In this document: positions 33,414-42,522 of the stretch, piece after piece | Layout of the letters: each line of letters opens with the position of its first letter | Position numbering within the stretch: the stretch's first letter is position 1 | DNA from: Bacteroidales bacterium | Lineage (GTDB): Bacteria; Bacteroidota; Bacteroidia; Bacteroidales; FEN-979 | Direction: 5' to 3' | Length of the DNA stretch: 43,570 nucleotides | Assembly (NCBI GenBank): GCA_017882335.1 | Contig: JADGPR010000020.1 | Location: 1-43,570 of the forward strand | Program-made: the position numbers and the translations under genes | The notes under the pieces: model-generated | Told to the model about the DNA's origin: nothing | Databases searched by the model: none | Seen by the model: the letters and a program-made list of their open reading frames with translations, nothing else

Positions 33414-36400
33414 TTATTGGGTTTCGTATTTTCTCAGAAATTCTCTCTTTTTCCGGTCGGTTGCAATTGTGTAACGATATCCTTTTACAAGGTTTCCGAT
33501 TCTTTTCTGCTCTGCGGATGATTTGACCCCTGCTTCTACCGCTTCATTGAATTGTGCATTGGAACTCAATGCCATAAGGATGTTGTTGCGGTAGTTGAAG
33601 AAATACCAGTCATTTTGGGTCAACTCAAAATAGAAGGTAAAATCATCCCCGTTCTTCTTCTTCTGAAATTCCAGTATCCCATTGACAAATTTGTTCACCT
33701 GTATTTTTCCTATGCAACCGATGCCGATGGGTCCGTAAGAAACCCAGGTTTTATTGAGGGTATCCCACCGGAGCTTCACGTCGGCCAGGAAAATGGTCCG
33801 GATGAGTTCATCCGGGAACCGCTTGAACCGCCCTACCATCTCCATTTCTGCTTTAACCTTGTCGAATTCTTTCTTTCCAAGCAGGGTCTTCATGGCTTCT
33901 AAGTAAGGAGAAGCTGAAAATACAAGCCCCTGCAGGTTCATCGTTCCAAGTTGGGTAGTAAACTTTGTCAGGCAATCGTCTGAGAACGGGAAATTGAGTG
34001 CCAGGGCAACCCATGTTTTGGTTGAATCGGCAATAACATAATGATCAATGGTTCCCCAGGATTCCATCTTCAGGGCACCGGAATTCAATGCCAGATTGAT
34101 CTTCCCGCTTCCGTGAAGAGCACAATCGTTTGTACTTAGCGAAAGGCCGTTACCCGGCAGTGTCGGGTCTTTGCGACGGTCCATCTCCATGATGCGGTAT
34201 AAATTGTTGGAAAGGTCAAAATCGATTTTCCCGAGTGAAGTGATCATCGTGGAATCGCTGAAAGATCTCTTAGAAGAGAAGAATGCTGGATAGATACGGT
34301 TGGCTGCATTGGAGAACATGATTCCGAGTCCAAGCTTCTGAAAATGAATATCCCTCAATGGATCCTCCAGCGGGATCATAACTTGCTGTGGGTTGACATC
34401 ACTCACAAAATAGGTCCATAAACGAGCGGTCGGGAAACAATCCATCACCGGGCGGAAGCCTCCTTCAAAGGTGAGGTTCCGCTGGGATGCCCGTAGGTTG
34501 ATGACACCCCTGAACTCAAATTCCGGGCTGAGAAAGAAACGAGTAGTGTCCAGAATACTCCCTTCAGCAATGGTCTCGCCTGCCGTATCCACCGCAATCC
34601 GGGTAAAGTGGATCTGCTCCCGCTGCTTGTCCCGTTCGATGTAGTCATAATAGCCCTGGCCGGTATACTTCTTTCGTGAAGCGATACTGATATTGCAATT
34701 GTAAAAACGATGAAATTTATTGTTTGCATTGGCGATGATGCCTGCCCTGTTGAGTATCCTCATTTTGGCTTCAGGGTGGATATAGACCTTGCCTGAATCC
34801 GGAAAAATGGCTGCATCCGCAACCCTGATCACCTTTACTCCCTCCGCACTAATGATATTTGAATTCAGGTCGTAAGTTGCCATCTGGGAAAAAAACCGCA
34901 AGGAATCCTGCAAGGGATGCATTGATACGAACTCGGTACCCGCGAACCGATAATTGACCAGTTGATCGGCGCTCAGGGTATCTGCAATGTCGACCTGCTC
35001 GTTCCGCTCATTGTACAACCGGATGGATCGTTTTTCAACCAGCCAGTCGAAACGGTCCATGGAACAGGCATATTGATTAACCGGGAAGTCCACTCTGGAG
35101 ATCCCACGGCTGGATTTGAATTCGCCCTTCAATTGATCAAAATCAAAGTGAGCGAGGTAATTCTTTGTAGAGATGCTCAGTGCAGAAAGGTTCACCGACT
35201 TGATCCGAAAAACATCCACAGTCGCATCAAAGGAACGGCGCTTGAATTCAAATAAAAAAGCTTCCATTTCAGCATCCCTGATCTTCACTGTACCCTGGCC
35301 GGTCAATCCCGCCGGAGTCAGGTTCAGACTACCTGCCAGTGCCGACTCGTTGTTGTACATCGAAATATCCTTGGTAATGCTTGACACTTTGAGTATGTTC
35401 TTATAAGGCTTCCAGAATTCCCGTACCGAATCTCCTTTAACAGTAGGACATTCCACCAGGCCCGACAGCTCGGTTGCAGTAAATGACTTCGCTACCGTCT
35501 TCATTGAATCCGGATAAAAGATAAAGTTGTCCGACAAGGAAGTCGAATTGAGGTAGATAAGTTTACCATCACCCTGCAGCCCCTGGTTGCTCATATCGAT
35601 CTTTGAATAAAAGGTACCTTTCCCGCCATAGGCAGGCAAGCCGCCAAGTCCGGTATTTGACTCGATCCCGAAGGAATAATCAGGGCGTACTATAAGCGGC
35701 TGGCGGATATCCGGGAAAATTCCGGAAGAAACAAGGACACCTTTGAATTTCAGGCTATCGGTAGAAAATGACCCGATGCTTTTCAATGTGAACGGATCGA
35801 CGCTGAAAAAGAATTTATCCTTCTTGTATACCGCATTCTGTACCAAACGTTTTTCCCAGTTCGCATAGGAAACATTTTTACTGTTAAAGATCGGGTATTC
35901 CGGAAATTTTTTCAACCCTGATTTGTTCTTCGGATCATCGATAAGCAAATCTCCGCTGAGGTTTGTAATGTTAGTCCTGACTTTTACAAGCGAATAGGTC
36001 TGGGTTTTTGGATCTTTTGTGCGGCTCCTGACATACACGGACATGGAATCGATATAGGGCATATTCAGCTTGAATTTGTTGTATTCGAAAGAACTCATCT
36101 TGGTATAATAGTCGAAGAGGCCTGCTTCTACTTTTCCGGAGAACAAAAAGTCGCCATCCTTTTTAAGGATCACCTGCTGTTTTGAAGGATAGATATAGAC
36201 CTGCTGGGAATCGCTCAGGAAGACCTTCGGAACACCCTGGATTACCAGGTCGAAACTGTCGAGGCTGAGGATCCCGTTGCTTTTCGCCGTCACGTTTGAA
36301 TTGAAAAAGATCACGTCATAGTCTATCTTCTCGTCTTTTGCTTTTACATAATTGATCAGTTTATCCTTGATCTTGCCGGTTTTGTCATCAGGATCGTAGA

Positions 36401-37913
36401 TGAGGAAACCTTTGTATGCCAGCGTCAATAGTTGCGCCTCCACCTGCTCGGGTGGCCGCTGCATAAAGGTGACGATCTGGTCAAGGGTAAAATCGCGGGT
36501 TTTGTACTTTTCAGAATATTTTCTCAGGACGTACAGTGGATTGAATTCGTCAATGCCCTGCAGTTTATCATACCGCTGAAGGGAAAAATAGTTTGCGGAT
36601 TCGAAAACAGCCCTGCCTTCCTGGTTGGGACCCTTCATCATTTCAAAATTTATCCGTGACTCATTCAGCTTCCAGCTCAGCGACTCGCAATAGATCTCGA
36701 TCTGGTGCCAGGAATCGAACCATGGACTGATCATCGTGATCCGTTCATCCCGTGTAAGTGTCAGTTCTTTCTTCTCATCAATGTATTTCATGGAGAGAAC
36801 CGGGTTGTAGATGGAATCATTTTCGTGATAGATCGTGATGGAAGCATTTGCGGAGTTGATGCGATCGGTGCGGATGACAAATAATTTCGAGAAGATCCTG
36901 ACAAACTCCTTATTATTTTTCCTGAAGACAAGCCTGGCATCTTCCGTATTCGAACCGGATCCGATAATTTTTGCACCTTCCATTGCAAATCCTCCCATGT
37001 AATCAACATTCTTGAAAAGGTTCTTGATTCCGATTGTTTTATCATAGGAATTGAATGTCGGGTACTGGGCCTTATCCTCGGTAACATTTGCGAGAACTTT
37101 ATCACTGAATTTCCCGATCAATGAAAAAACAAAAAACTTCTTGTTGAAAAACTCGACCGAATCCGCCTCGATCTTCGAATATTTCATCTGGATCTGGTAA
37201 TTCTTCACATTCGCATAAACCTGTTGCGGATCCAGGCCGGCTCGTTGCCAGTCGACTTTCCCTCCCTTTCCGATCCACTGAAAGGTGAGTGGATAAAAAA
37301 TACCGACGGTATTAAAGATCACAAGGCTGTCGTCATTGGCATAACAAACCAGCATGGTGGAATTAAACGTAATCACGGGAACCGAATCAAATTTCATATG
37401 GTAATCAGGAGTAGAGATCTTCCATCGTGCCGATTGGGATTTATAAACCAGGTTCTCCCCGAACAATGAAATAGATTGGTCAACAAACTGGAGGAAGTAA
37501 CGGCTGTTCTTGTTTTCCTGGAGCCCTTTCAAAACGACAAACCATTCAGTGAACCGTTCATCCGGTTGATGTGAATCAGTAAAAACGTTCAGTGCTTTGA
37601 TGTAATTGTAAAAGTCCGGATAGGGTCTTAATCCTTTCTTAAGCATCTGATTGCCGATCATATAAATGAGTTTCTTCTTTGAGGGATCATATTTTTCAGC
37701 ATTCCACTTTTGAATGAACTCTTTCATCAGGGTGGAACTCATCTTCTCTTCATTTGCCACAAGTGGGGCAAATACGCTGTTCAGTTCGGCGATAAACTTC
37801 GTGGAATCGCCTGAAAAATGGGTAATTTTCTGTGCCCCGGCAACCTGTGAAAATAACAAAAGAAGGACCGGCAACAAAACATACCGCGCCAGCCTTGCTA
37901 AAGGCTGTTTCAT
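33414..37913 (-). CDS. Very large exported protein of unknown function
   Basis: 1499 residues from the ATG at 37913. A signal peptide is clear: MKQPLARLARYVLLPVLLLL then FSQVAGAQ, cleavage near residue 28. After about 150 helical residues (KFIAELNSVFAPLVANEEKMSS, MLKKGLRPYPDFYNYIKAL), the protein becomes a long succession of beta-rich segments with motifs such as GKGTFYSKIDMSNQGLQGDGKLIYL and LTPAGLTGQGTVKIRDAEMEAF, which recall stacked AsmA/OstA-like strands. There is a winged-helix-like stretch (FTLDQIVTFMQRPPEQVEAQLLTLAYKGFLIYD). I do not recognise a catalytic site. The start is set by an ATGA overlap with prmA, so translation is coupled. Probably periplasmic or outer-membrane. Confidence 0.8.
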   Translation of the reverse strand: MKQPLARLARYVLLPVLLLLFSQVAGAQKITHFSGDSTKFIAELNSVFAPLVANEEKMSSTLMKEFIQKWNAEKYDPSKKKLIYMIGNQMLKKGLRPYPDFYNYIKALNVFTDSHQPDERFTEWFVVLKGLQENKNSRYFLQFVDQSISLFGENLVYKSQSARWKISTPDYHMKFDSVPVITFNSTMLVCYANDDSLVIFNTVGIFYPLTFQWIGKGGKVDWQRAGLDPQQVYANVKNYQIQMKYSKIEADSVEFFNKKFFVFSLIGKFSDKVLANVTEDKAQYPTFNSYDKTIGIKNLFKNVDYMGGFAMEGAKIIGSGSNTEDARLVFRKNNKEFVRIFSKLFVIRTDRINSANASITIYHENDSIYNPVLSMKYIDEKKELTLTRDERITMISPWFDSWHQIEIYCESLSWKLNESRINFEMMKGPNQEGRAVFESANYFSLQRYDKLQGIDEFNPLYVLRKYSEKYKTRDFTLDQIVTFMQRPPEQVEAQLLTLAYKGFLIYDPDDKTGKIKDKLINYVKAKDEKIDYDVIFFNSNVTAKSNGILSLDSFDLVIQGVPKVFLSDSQQVYIYPSKQQVILKKDGDFLFSGKVEAGLFDYYTKMSSFEYNKFKLNMPYIDSMSVYVRSRTKDPKTQTYSLVKVRTNITNLSGDLLIDDPKNKSGLKKFPEYPIFNSKNVSYANWEKRLVQNAVYKKDKFFFSVDPFTLKSIGSFSTDSLKFKGVLVSSGIFPDIRQPLIVRPDYSFGIESNTGLGGLPAYGGKGTFYSKIDMSNQGLQGDGKLIYLNSTSLSDNFIFYPDSMKTVAKSFTATELSGLVECPTVKGDSVREFWKPYKNILKVSSITKDISMYNNESALAGSLNLTPAGLTGQGTVKIRDAEMEAFLFEFKRRSFDATVDVFRIKSVNLSALSISTKNYLAHFDFDQLKGEFKSSRGISRVDFPVNQYACSMDRFDWLVEKRSIRLYNERNEQVDIADTLSADQLVNYRFAGTEFVSMHPLQDSLRFFSQMATYDLNSNIISAEGVKVIRVADAAIFPDSGKVYIHPEAKMRILNRAGIIANANNKFHRFYNCNISIASRKKYTGQGYYDYIERDKQREQIHFTRIAVDTAGETIAEGSILDTTRFFLSPEFEFRGVINLRASQRNLTFEGGFRPVMDCFPTARLWTYFVSDVNPQQVMIPLEDPLRDIHFQKLGLGIMFSNAANRIYPAFFSSKRSFSDSTMITSLGKIDFDLSNNLYRIMEMDRRKDPTLPGNGLSLSTNDCALHGSGKINLALNSGALKMESWGTIDHYVIADSTKTWVALALNFPFSDDCLTKFTTQLGTMNLQGLVFSASPYLEAMKTLLGKKEFDKVKAEMEMVGRFKRFPDELIRTIFLADVKLRWDTLNKTWVSYGPIGIGCIGKIQVNKFVNGILEFQKKKNGDDFTFYFELTQNDWYFFNYRNNILMALSSNAQFNEAVEAGVKSSAEQKRIGNLVKGYRYTIATDRKKREFLRKYETQ

Positions 37914-38719
37914 TTTATAAATCGGGCGGCGACCCATCGGTTTTTTGTGATGTATTGATCGAAAACAAATGCATTCAATTCTGCTGCCTGCCGGATCATT
38001 GCTAAATCTTCTTCGTAAAAACCGCTCATCAGCAATTCACCTTTATTAATGCATTTTGAATATTCCGGGAGATGGCTGATCAGGACATTCCGGTTAATAT
38101 TAGCCAGCAGAATGTCGTAACCGGAACCGGCAGCATCCACGTCTCCCATCTTTACTGTCATGGCAGTTACATGGTTTTTTTCCATGTTCTCCATTGCATT
38201 ATTGTAAGCCCAGGGGTCGTTGTCAATGGCCGCCACTTCCGTAGCGCCCATCTTATAGGCAAGAATGGCGAGGATGCCTGTACCGCAACCCATATCGAGC
38301 ACTTTCTTCCCCATGAAATCCATCTGCATCATCACCTCGATCATCAGGGTAGTGGTTTCATGGTGGGCCGTTCCGAATGACATTTTCGGTTCAATGATGA
38401 TCTCAAAGGGATAGTCGGGCCGGGGAGCATGAAAAGGGGCACGGATATAACATTTTTCAGCGATCAACACTGGTTCGAAGTTCTTCTCCCATTCGGCATT
38501 CCAGTTCTGATCGGGGATTTGTTTTTCGGTAAATTTCACTTCAAATTGATCACAAAGCTGTTCCACCTTTTCCCGAACATAATTATGGGCCTGAATATAG
38601 GCAAGAAGTTCATCCTCTGTTTCTACGAAACTTTCAAAATTCACTTCTGCAAGCAGGGATGTCAGAATCTCCTGTTTTTCTTCCGATGCAGGATGAATGC
38701 GAATCTCAAAGTATTCCAT
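37910..38719 (-). CDS. prmA: Ribosomal protein L11 methyltransferase
   Basis: SAM-dependent enzyme that trimethylates ribosomal protein L11. 269 residues. The Rossmann core shows VLDMGCGTGILAILAYKMGA (motif I), AAIDNDPWAYNNAMENM, and the catalytic-domain DILLANINRNVLISHLPEY. The upstream PKMSFGTAHHETT matches the family's FGTGxHxTT element. One base separates it from tpiA upstream, and its stop overlaps the start of the following 1499-residue gene as ATGA. Confidence 0.92.
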   Translation of the reverse strand: MEYFEIRIHPASEEKQEILTSLLAEVNFESFVETEDELLAYIQAHNYVREKVEQLCDQFEVKFTEKQIPDQNWNAEWEKNFEPVLIAEKCYIRAPFHAPRPDYPFEIIIEPKMSFGTAHHETTTLMIEVMMQMDFMGKKVLDMGCGTGILAILAYKMGATEVAAIDNDPWAYNNAMENMEKNHVTAMTVKMGDVDAAGSGYDILLANINRNVLISHLPEYSKCINKGELLMSGFYEEDLAMIRQAAELNAFVFDQYITKNRWVAARFIK

Positions 38720-38720
38720 A

Positions 38721-39479
38721 TCAAAATGAAGTTACGATCCGCAGAAATTCATCTGCCTTCAGGGATGCGCCCCCGATGAGGCCACCATCCACATCGGCCT
38801 GGGAAAAAAGTTCACGGGCGTTGGAAGCATTACAGCTACCTCCGTACAAAATACTGGTTTCGGAGGCCAGGCTTTCACCGTATTTCGAGGCAACCTGTTC
38901 ACGAATGTAAGCATGCATCTCCTGTGCCTGTGCAGGTGTTGCATTCACGCCGGTTCCAATAGCCCATACCGGCTCATAAGCAATCACGGCCTGTTGAAAC
39001 TGTTCGGCAGTTAGGTGAAACAACGATTCATCCAGTTGCTTTTTAACTATCTCAAAATGGCGTCCTGCTTCTCTTTCCGGGAGCACTTCCCCGCAACAGA
39101 ATATCGGCCGGATGCCATTTCTTAATGCAGCATCCACTTTCTTTGCCAGCAATGCATAATCTTCTCCAAAATACTTTCTTCTTTCCGAATGGCCGATGAT
39201 GCAATATTCCACTTCCATCGAAGTCAGCATAGGTCCGGAGATTTCTCCGGTATATGCTCCGGTATCGTTTTCGTTCATATTTTGTGAACCTACGCTGAAA
39301 ACGGACTCTTCAGCGATATCGGTGGCCATTTCAAGATATACATACGGAGGACAGAGGATCACATCCTGGTGGCCCGTATCCATCGATTCCAGCTTGTCTG
39401 CAATTTCAGCAATCAATTCTTCAGCATCCGGAAATGACTTATTCATTTTCCAGTTCCCCGCAACTATTTTCCGTCTCAT
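38721..39479 (-). CDS. tpiA: Triosephosphate isomerase
   Basis: Interconverts dihydroxyacetone phosphate and glyceraldehyde 3-phosphate in glycolysis. 252 residues. Catalytic residues are visible: Lys11 in GNWKMN, His97 in IIGHSERR and Glu169 in AYEPVWAIGTG; the phosphate-gripping loop 6 follows Glu169 and the C-terminal GGLIGGASLKADEFL is intact. tpiA-prmA are one base apart. Upstream lies a spacer full of short repeats and then the permease gene, so tpiA may rely on a promoter near that spacer or on read-through. Confidence 0.97.
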   Translation of the reverse strand: MRRKIVAGNWKMNKSFPDAEELIAEIADKLESMDTGHQDVILCPPYVYLEMATDIAEESVFSVGSQNMNENDTGAYTGEISGPMLTSMEVEYCIIGHSERRKYFGEDYALLAKKVDAALRNGIRPIFCCGEVLPEREAGRHFEIVKKQLDESLFHLTAEQFQQAVIAYEPVWAIGTGVNATPAQAQEMHAYIREQVASKYGESLASETSILYGGSCNASNARELFSQADVDGGLIGGASLKADEFLRIVTSF

Positions 39480-39483
39480 TTTT

Positions 39484-39569
39484 TTAGGTATTAGGTTTTA
39501 GGTGTTTTCTTTTCGCTTTTCGCCTTTTCACTTGTCCGCCAGTCCGCTTGTCCAACTTGTCCGCCTGTT
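39484..39569. repeat. Three adjacent short arrays in the tpiA-permease spacer
   Basis: TTAGGTA/TTAGGTT/TTAGGTG (7-mers, 39484-39504), CTTTTCG/CTTTTCGC/CTTTTCA (39509-39530), and CTTGTCCGC-type octamers (39531-39569; reverse complement of GCGGACAA at 3398). Three vocabularies follow one another within 86 bases. Confidence 0.85.
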
Positions 39570-39593
39570 AAATAAACTCAATCCCACCGCCTC

Positions 39594-40676
39594 TTATTGC
39601 AGTCTCACCCTCGGATCCAGCATCCCGTAAACAATATCGACCAAAATGTTGATTATTACCAGGATGATGGAAATAAAGAGTACGGCTCCCATCAGCACCG
39701 GAAAGTCATATTTTTCAAGTGCATTTACGATGACCAGCCCGATGCCTTTCCAGTCGAAGATGTATTCGATAAACACCGCCCCGGCCAAAAGGGAAGCAAG
39801 CCAACCCGACATGGCCGTGACGACAGGATTCATGGCATTCTTCAATGCATGCCGCATGAGGATCCGGAATTTACTTAAACCCTTCGCCCGTGCCGTCCGG
39901 ATGTAGTCCTGCGAAAGCACTTCCAGCAAGGAATTCCGTGTCAGTTCCACCACGATGGCCAGTGGGCGGATGCCAAGCGTGAATGCGGGAAGGATCAGGT
40001 TTTTCAGGTCAAGGTATTCCCCCTTTCCAAAATCATCTACCGAAAAAAGACTGCCTGCCATATTCAGCCCGGTATATTTTCCAAGAACAAAAGCAAAGAT
40101 CCACGCCACCAGGATGGCAGCAAAGAAAGATGGAAGTGACATGCCAAATACGGATAAAACCAGGAAAATGCGATCGATAAAGCTGTTTTTTTTGACCGCA
40201 CAGATGATCCCGAAAATGATTCCGAGAAAAATGGCAAAGGTCATCGCGACAATAGCGAGGATAATGGTGTTGACAAATCCTTCCATCAGGATCTCGCCAA
40301 CCTGTTTCTTCGACTGGTATGATCTGCGCAAATATGGTTTCTTCAGAACGAGAACCGCCTTTTTCGAAACCGGGATCAGTTTTACAAAGGACGTATATTT
40401 TAAAGGATCAAGATACCAGTAACTTGCGGTATTAACGTCGTTATGAATGGAAATAGGAGAAAGGTCGTTCAGGTAATTGAAGAACTGGGTCAGCAGAGGT
40501 TTGTCTCTTCCAAGGTCCTTGTTGATAGCTTCTACGGATGTGATATCTGCCCGCTGGCCAAGCATCATCCGTGCGGGGTCGCCGGGGAGGATGTTGAACA
40601 AAAAAAAATTGATCACGATCACCCCGATGAGCACGAGAAATCCATATAACAGTCGTTTCAGTAAAAATTGCCCCAT
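39594..40676 (-). CDS. OppB/DppB-type ABC transporter permease (orphan)
   Basis: 360-residue inner-membrane permease of the peptide/nickel class. MGQFLLKRLLYGFLVLIGVIVINFFLF and NILPGDPARMMLGQRA are the conserved first membrane segment and loop; the cytoplasmic EAA loop is LLEVLSQDYIRTARAKGLSKFRILMRHALKNAMNPVV, followed by LLAGAVFIEYIFDWKGIG and DIVYGMLDPRVRLQ. Between segment 1 and 2 there is an extended loop of about 100 residues with basic and tyrosine-rich sequence. No OppC-type permease, ATPase or binding protein is adjacent, so its partners must be elsewhere. It sits 30 bases after the DoxX-like gene. Confidence 0.9.
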   Translation of the reverse strand: MGQFLLKRLLYGFLVLIGVIVINFFLFNILPGDPARMMLGQRADITSVEAINKDLGRDKPLLTQFFNYLNDLSPISIHNDVNTASYWYLDPLKYTSFVKLIPVSKKAVLVLKKPYLRRSYQSKKQVGEILMEGFVNTIILAIVAMTFAIFLGIIFGIICAVKKNSFIDRIFLVLSVFGMSLPSFFAAILVAWIFAFVLGKYTGLNMAGSLFSVDDFGKGEYLDLKNLILPAFTLGIRPLAIVVELTRNSLLEVLSQDYIRTARAKGLSKFRILMRHALKNAMNPVVTAMSGWLASLLAGAVFIEYIFDWKGIGLVIVNALEKYDFPVLMGAVLFISIILVIINILVDIVYGMLDPRVRLQ

Positions 40677-40706
40677 GTTCCTCCCCTTAGTTCCAGGTGA
40701 GTATTA

Positions 40707-41819
40707 TTATGGATTCCTGAATTTTTCCATCACTATTTCATATGACGGAAAATTACGGAAAGGCCATTTGGCAAGGACGATTCCGTTTCGGATGACAATT
40801 AGTCCCGGGTTCGACCTCACCATCGTTTTCAGTACCACATCATCGGCATTGTAAAAACTGAAGGCGGCTCCGTTGTCCATCCTGAATTTTTTAATATCCC
40901 CCTGAAGAGAGCTTGTCAGGCAAATAAACGAGTATCCTTCATTCATGGCTTTCTTGTAAAAAGGAAGAATCCTGTTAAAAGCAACCGTATCGGTTTTTCC
41001 AAGGTCATACGCTACAAGGATGAACTGCAGGTCCGGGTTATCCACGATGGAAGAAGAGATATCGGCTCCATGTTCATCTTCCACCCTTAATGCCATTGCC
41101 TGGCCTTTCACCGGATCGACTGCACGCTGGCTCTTGAAAGCCCACTGCGACATCCAGACCGAATCATTCCAGGGATAATCGGGTGTGAGGTATTCCTTTT
41201 CTTCTCCGGTAACCTTGTTTTTATAGGTAACGTAGAATTTCAGCGGTACGGCCGGTATATTAACCTTGCTTCCTACCTTCCATCCCATAAAGTCGATGAC
41301 CGGCAAATGGCGATAACTGTAAATGGAGACACCCATGAAAGAAAGCGAGAAAATCAACAGGAATATCTTCTGTGCCCATACCGGTGCCCAGTCTTTGAAC
41401 TTCTTTCTCTCTGCGAAAACCGGAAGGACGAAGATCATCAGTACAACATTTTTCAGAAAGGTTTCGAGGTTTGTCAGTTTGATTGCATCGCCGAAGCATC
41501 CGCAATCGGGAACAAGGTTGTAAGCCGCGTCTATGAAGGTCAGGCAGGTAAAAAAGATCATCATGCAGAGCAAGGCCCAGGCCGATCTTTTGATCCAGAT
41601 GTTGAAAAGCAGGCTGATCCCGATGATGAATTCAAGCGTACACAAAAAAATACTGAGATAGAGGGCGAAAGGCACAGCCCATAGTATCCCGAATGCCTGA
41701 AAATAATCTTCCAGCCGGTAACCAGTTCCCAATGGGTCAATCCCTTTTACAAATCCGGAGACAATAAAAACAATTCCTAATAAAATGCGACTGACAATGC
41801 GGAATATTTTCATAGTCAT
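40707..41819 (-). CDS. DoxX/MauE-like membrane protein (BT_3928 family) with C-terminal soluble domain
   Basis: 370 residues. The N-terminal 170 have four membrane segments typical of DoxX/MauE proteins: RILLGIVFIVSGFVKGIDPLG opens it, and a CGCFGD motif (Cys106, Cys108) lies in a loop before segment 4, as in MauE-like proteins that handle disulfides. The C-terminal 190 residues are soluble, beginning GWKVGSKVNIPAVPL; the part LQFILVAYDLGKTDTVAFNRILPFYKKAMNEGYSFICLTSS is thioredoxin-like in pattern but lacks CxxC. Start overlaps the upstream stop as ATGA. A redox role in the envelope is inference. Confidence 0.75.
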   Translation of the reverse strand: MTMKIFRIVSRILLGIVFIVSGFVKGIDPLGTGYRLEDYFQAFGILWAVPFALYLSIFLCTLEFIIGISLLFNIWIKRSAWALLCMMIFFTCLTFIDAAYNLVPDCGCFGDAIKLTNLETFLKNVVLMIFVLPVFAERKKFKDWAPVWAQKIFLLIFSLSFMGVSIYSYRHLPVIDFMGWKVGSKVNIPAVPLKFYVTYKNKVTGEEKEYLTPDYPWNDSVWMSQWAFKSQRAVDPVKGQAMALRVEDEHGADISSSIVDNPDLQFILVAYDLGKTDTVAFNRILPFYKKAMNEGYSFICLTSSLQGDIKKFRMDNGAAFSFYNADDVVLKTMVRSNPGLIVIRNGIVLAKWPFRNFPSYEIVMEKFRNP

Positions 41820-42361
41820 TCTTCAAGTTTAATTAATGCGAAGATCGAATAATTGATAATATCCTGGTAATTGGCGTCAATCCCTTCCGAGATGAATGTC
41901 TTCCCCATATTATCTTCAATCTGCTTGATGCGCATTAGTTTCATGAGGATGATATCGGTAAGTGAACTCAACCGCATTTCCCTCCATACTTCAGCGTAAT
42001 CATGATTTTTATTCAGCATGAGGTCTCGTGAGGAATACACATTTTTGTTGTAAAGGTTCTCTGCTTCTTCCGGCGAAAGATTCTGTTCGCCTTCTTCCCC
42101 AAGTTCCAACTGGATAAGGGCAATAACGGAATAATTTACGATGCCGATGTACTCCGGGATGATCCCTTCGTCCACTTTGCGGATCCCTTTTGATTCAATG
42201 CTACGGATGCGGTTGGCCTTGATGAAGATCTGATCGGTAAGGGAGGGTATCCGTAAAATTCTCCACGAACTGCCATAATCTTTCATCTTGGTCAGGAAGA
42301 TGGTGCGGCATTTTTGGATGATCGTTTCAAATTGTTGTTCAGTCTTTCCTTTGTCGTTCAT
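41816..42361 (-). CDS. DUF1599 protein with internal duplication
   Basis: 181 residues made of two similar halves: KMKDYGSSWRILRIPSLTDQIFIKANRI ... YIGIVNYSVIALIQLE, and NKNHDYAEVWREMRLSSLTDIILMKLMRI ... YQDIINYSIFALIKLE. Each has the DUF1599 pattern, a small helical unit of unknown function. No membrane segment. It is divergent from folP and coupled by ATGA overlap to the DoxX-like gene, an arrangement I associate with Bacteroidota, with folP, tpiA and the BT_3928-like gene close by. Confidence 0.88.
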   Translation of the reverse strand: MNDKGKTEQQFETIIQKCRTIFLTKMKDYGSSWRILRIPSLTDQIFIKANRIRSIESKGIRKVDEGIIPEYIGIVNYSVIALIQLELGEEGEQNLSPEEAENLYNKNVYSSRDLMLNKNHDYAEVWREMRLSSLTDIILMKLMRIKQIEDNMGKTFISEGIDANYQDIINYSIFALIKLEE

Positions 42362-42458
42362 AAGTTCAGGGATCCGTCTGTTTTTATTTGTTAAAGGTAA
42401 GAACTATTTGAATTTTGATCGTAATTTTGAGTTTTCTTTTTTCATAAATAATTAACAA

Positions 42459-42514
42459 GGATGCTGGATGCTGGATACTGGATGCTGGATGCTGGATGTT
42501 GGATGCTGGATGTT
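42459..42514 (+). repeat. Heptamer array GGATGCT x8
   Basis: Eight units in perfect register: GGATGCT, GGATGCT, GGATACT, GGATGCT, GGATGCT, GGATGTT, GGATGCT, GGATGTT. Reverse complement words occur at 6480-6500. Lies in the DUF1599-folP divergent spacer. Confidence 0.93.
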
Positions 42515-42522
42515 GGAAACAG

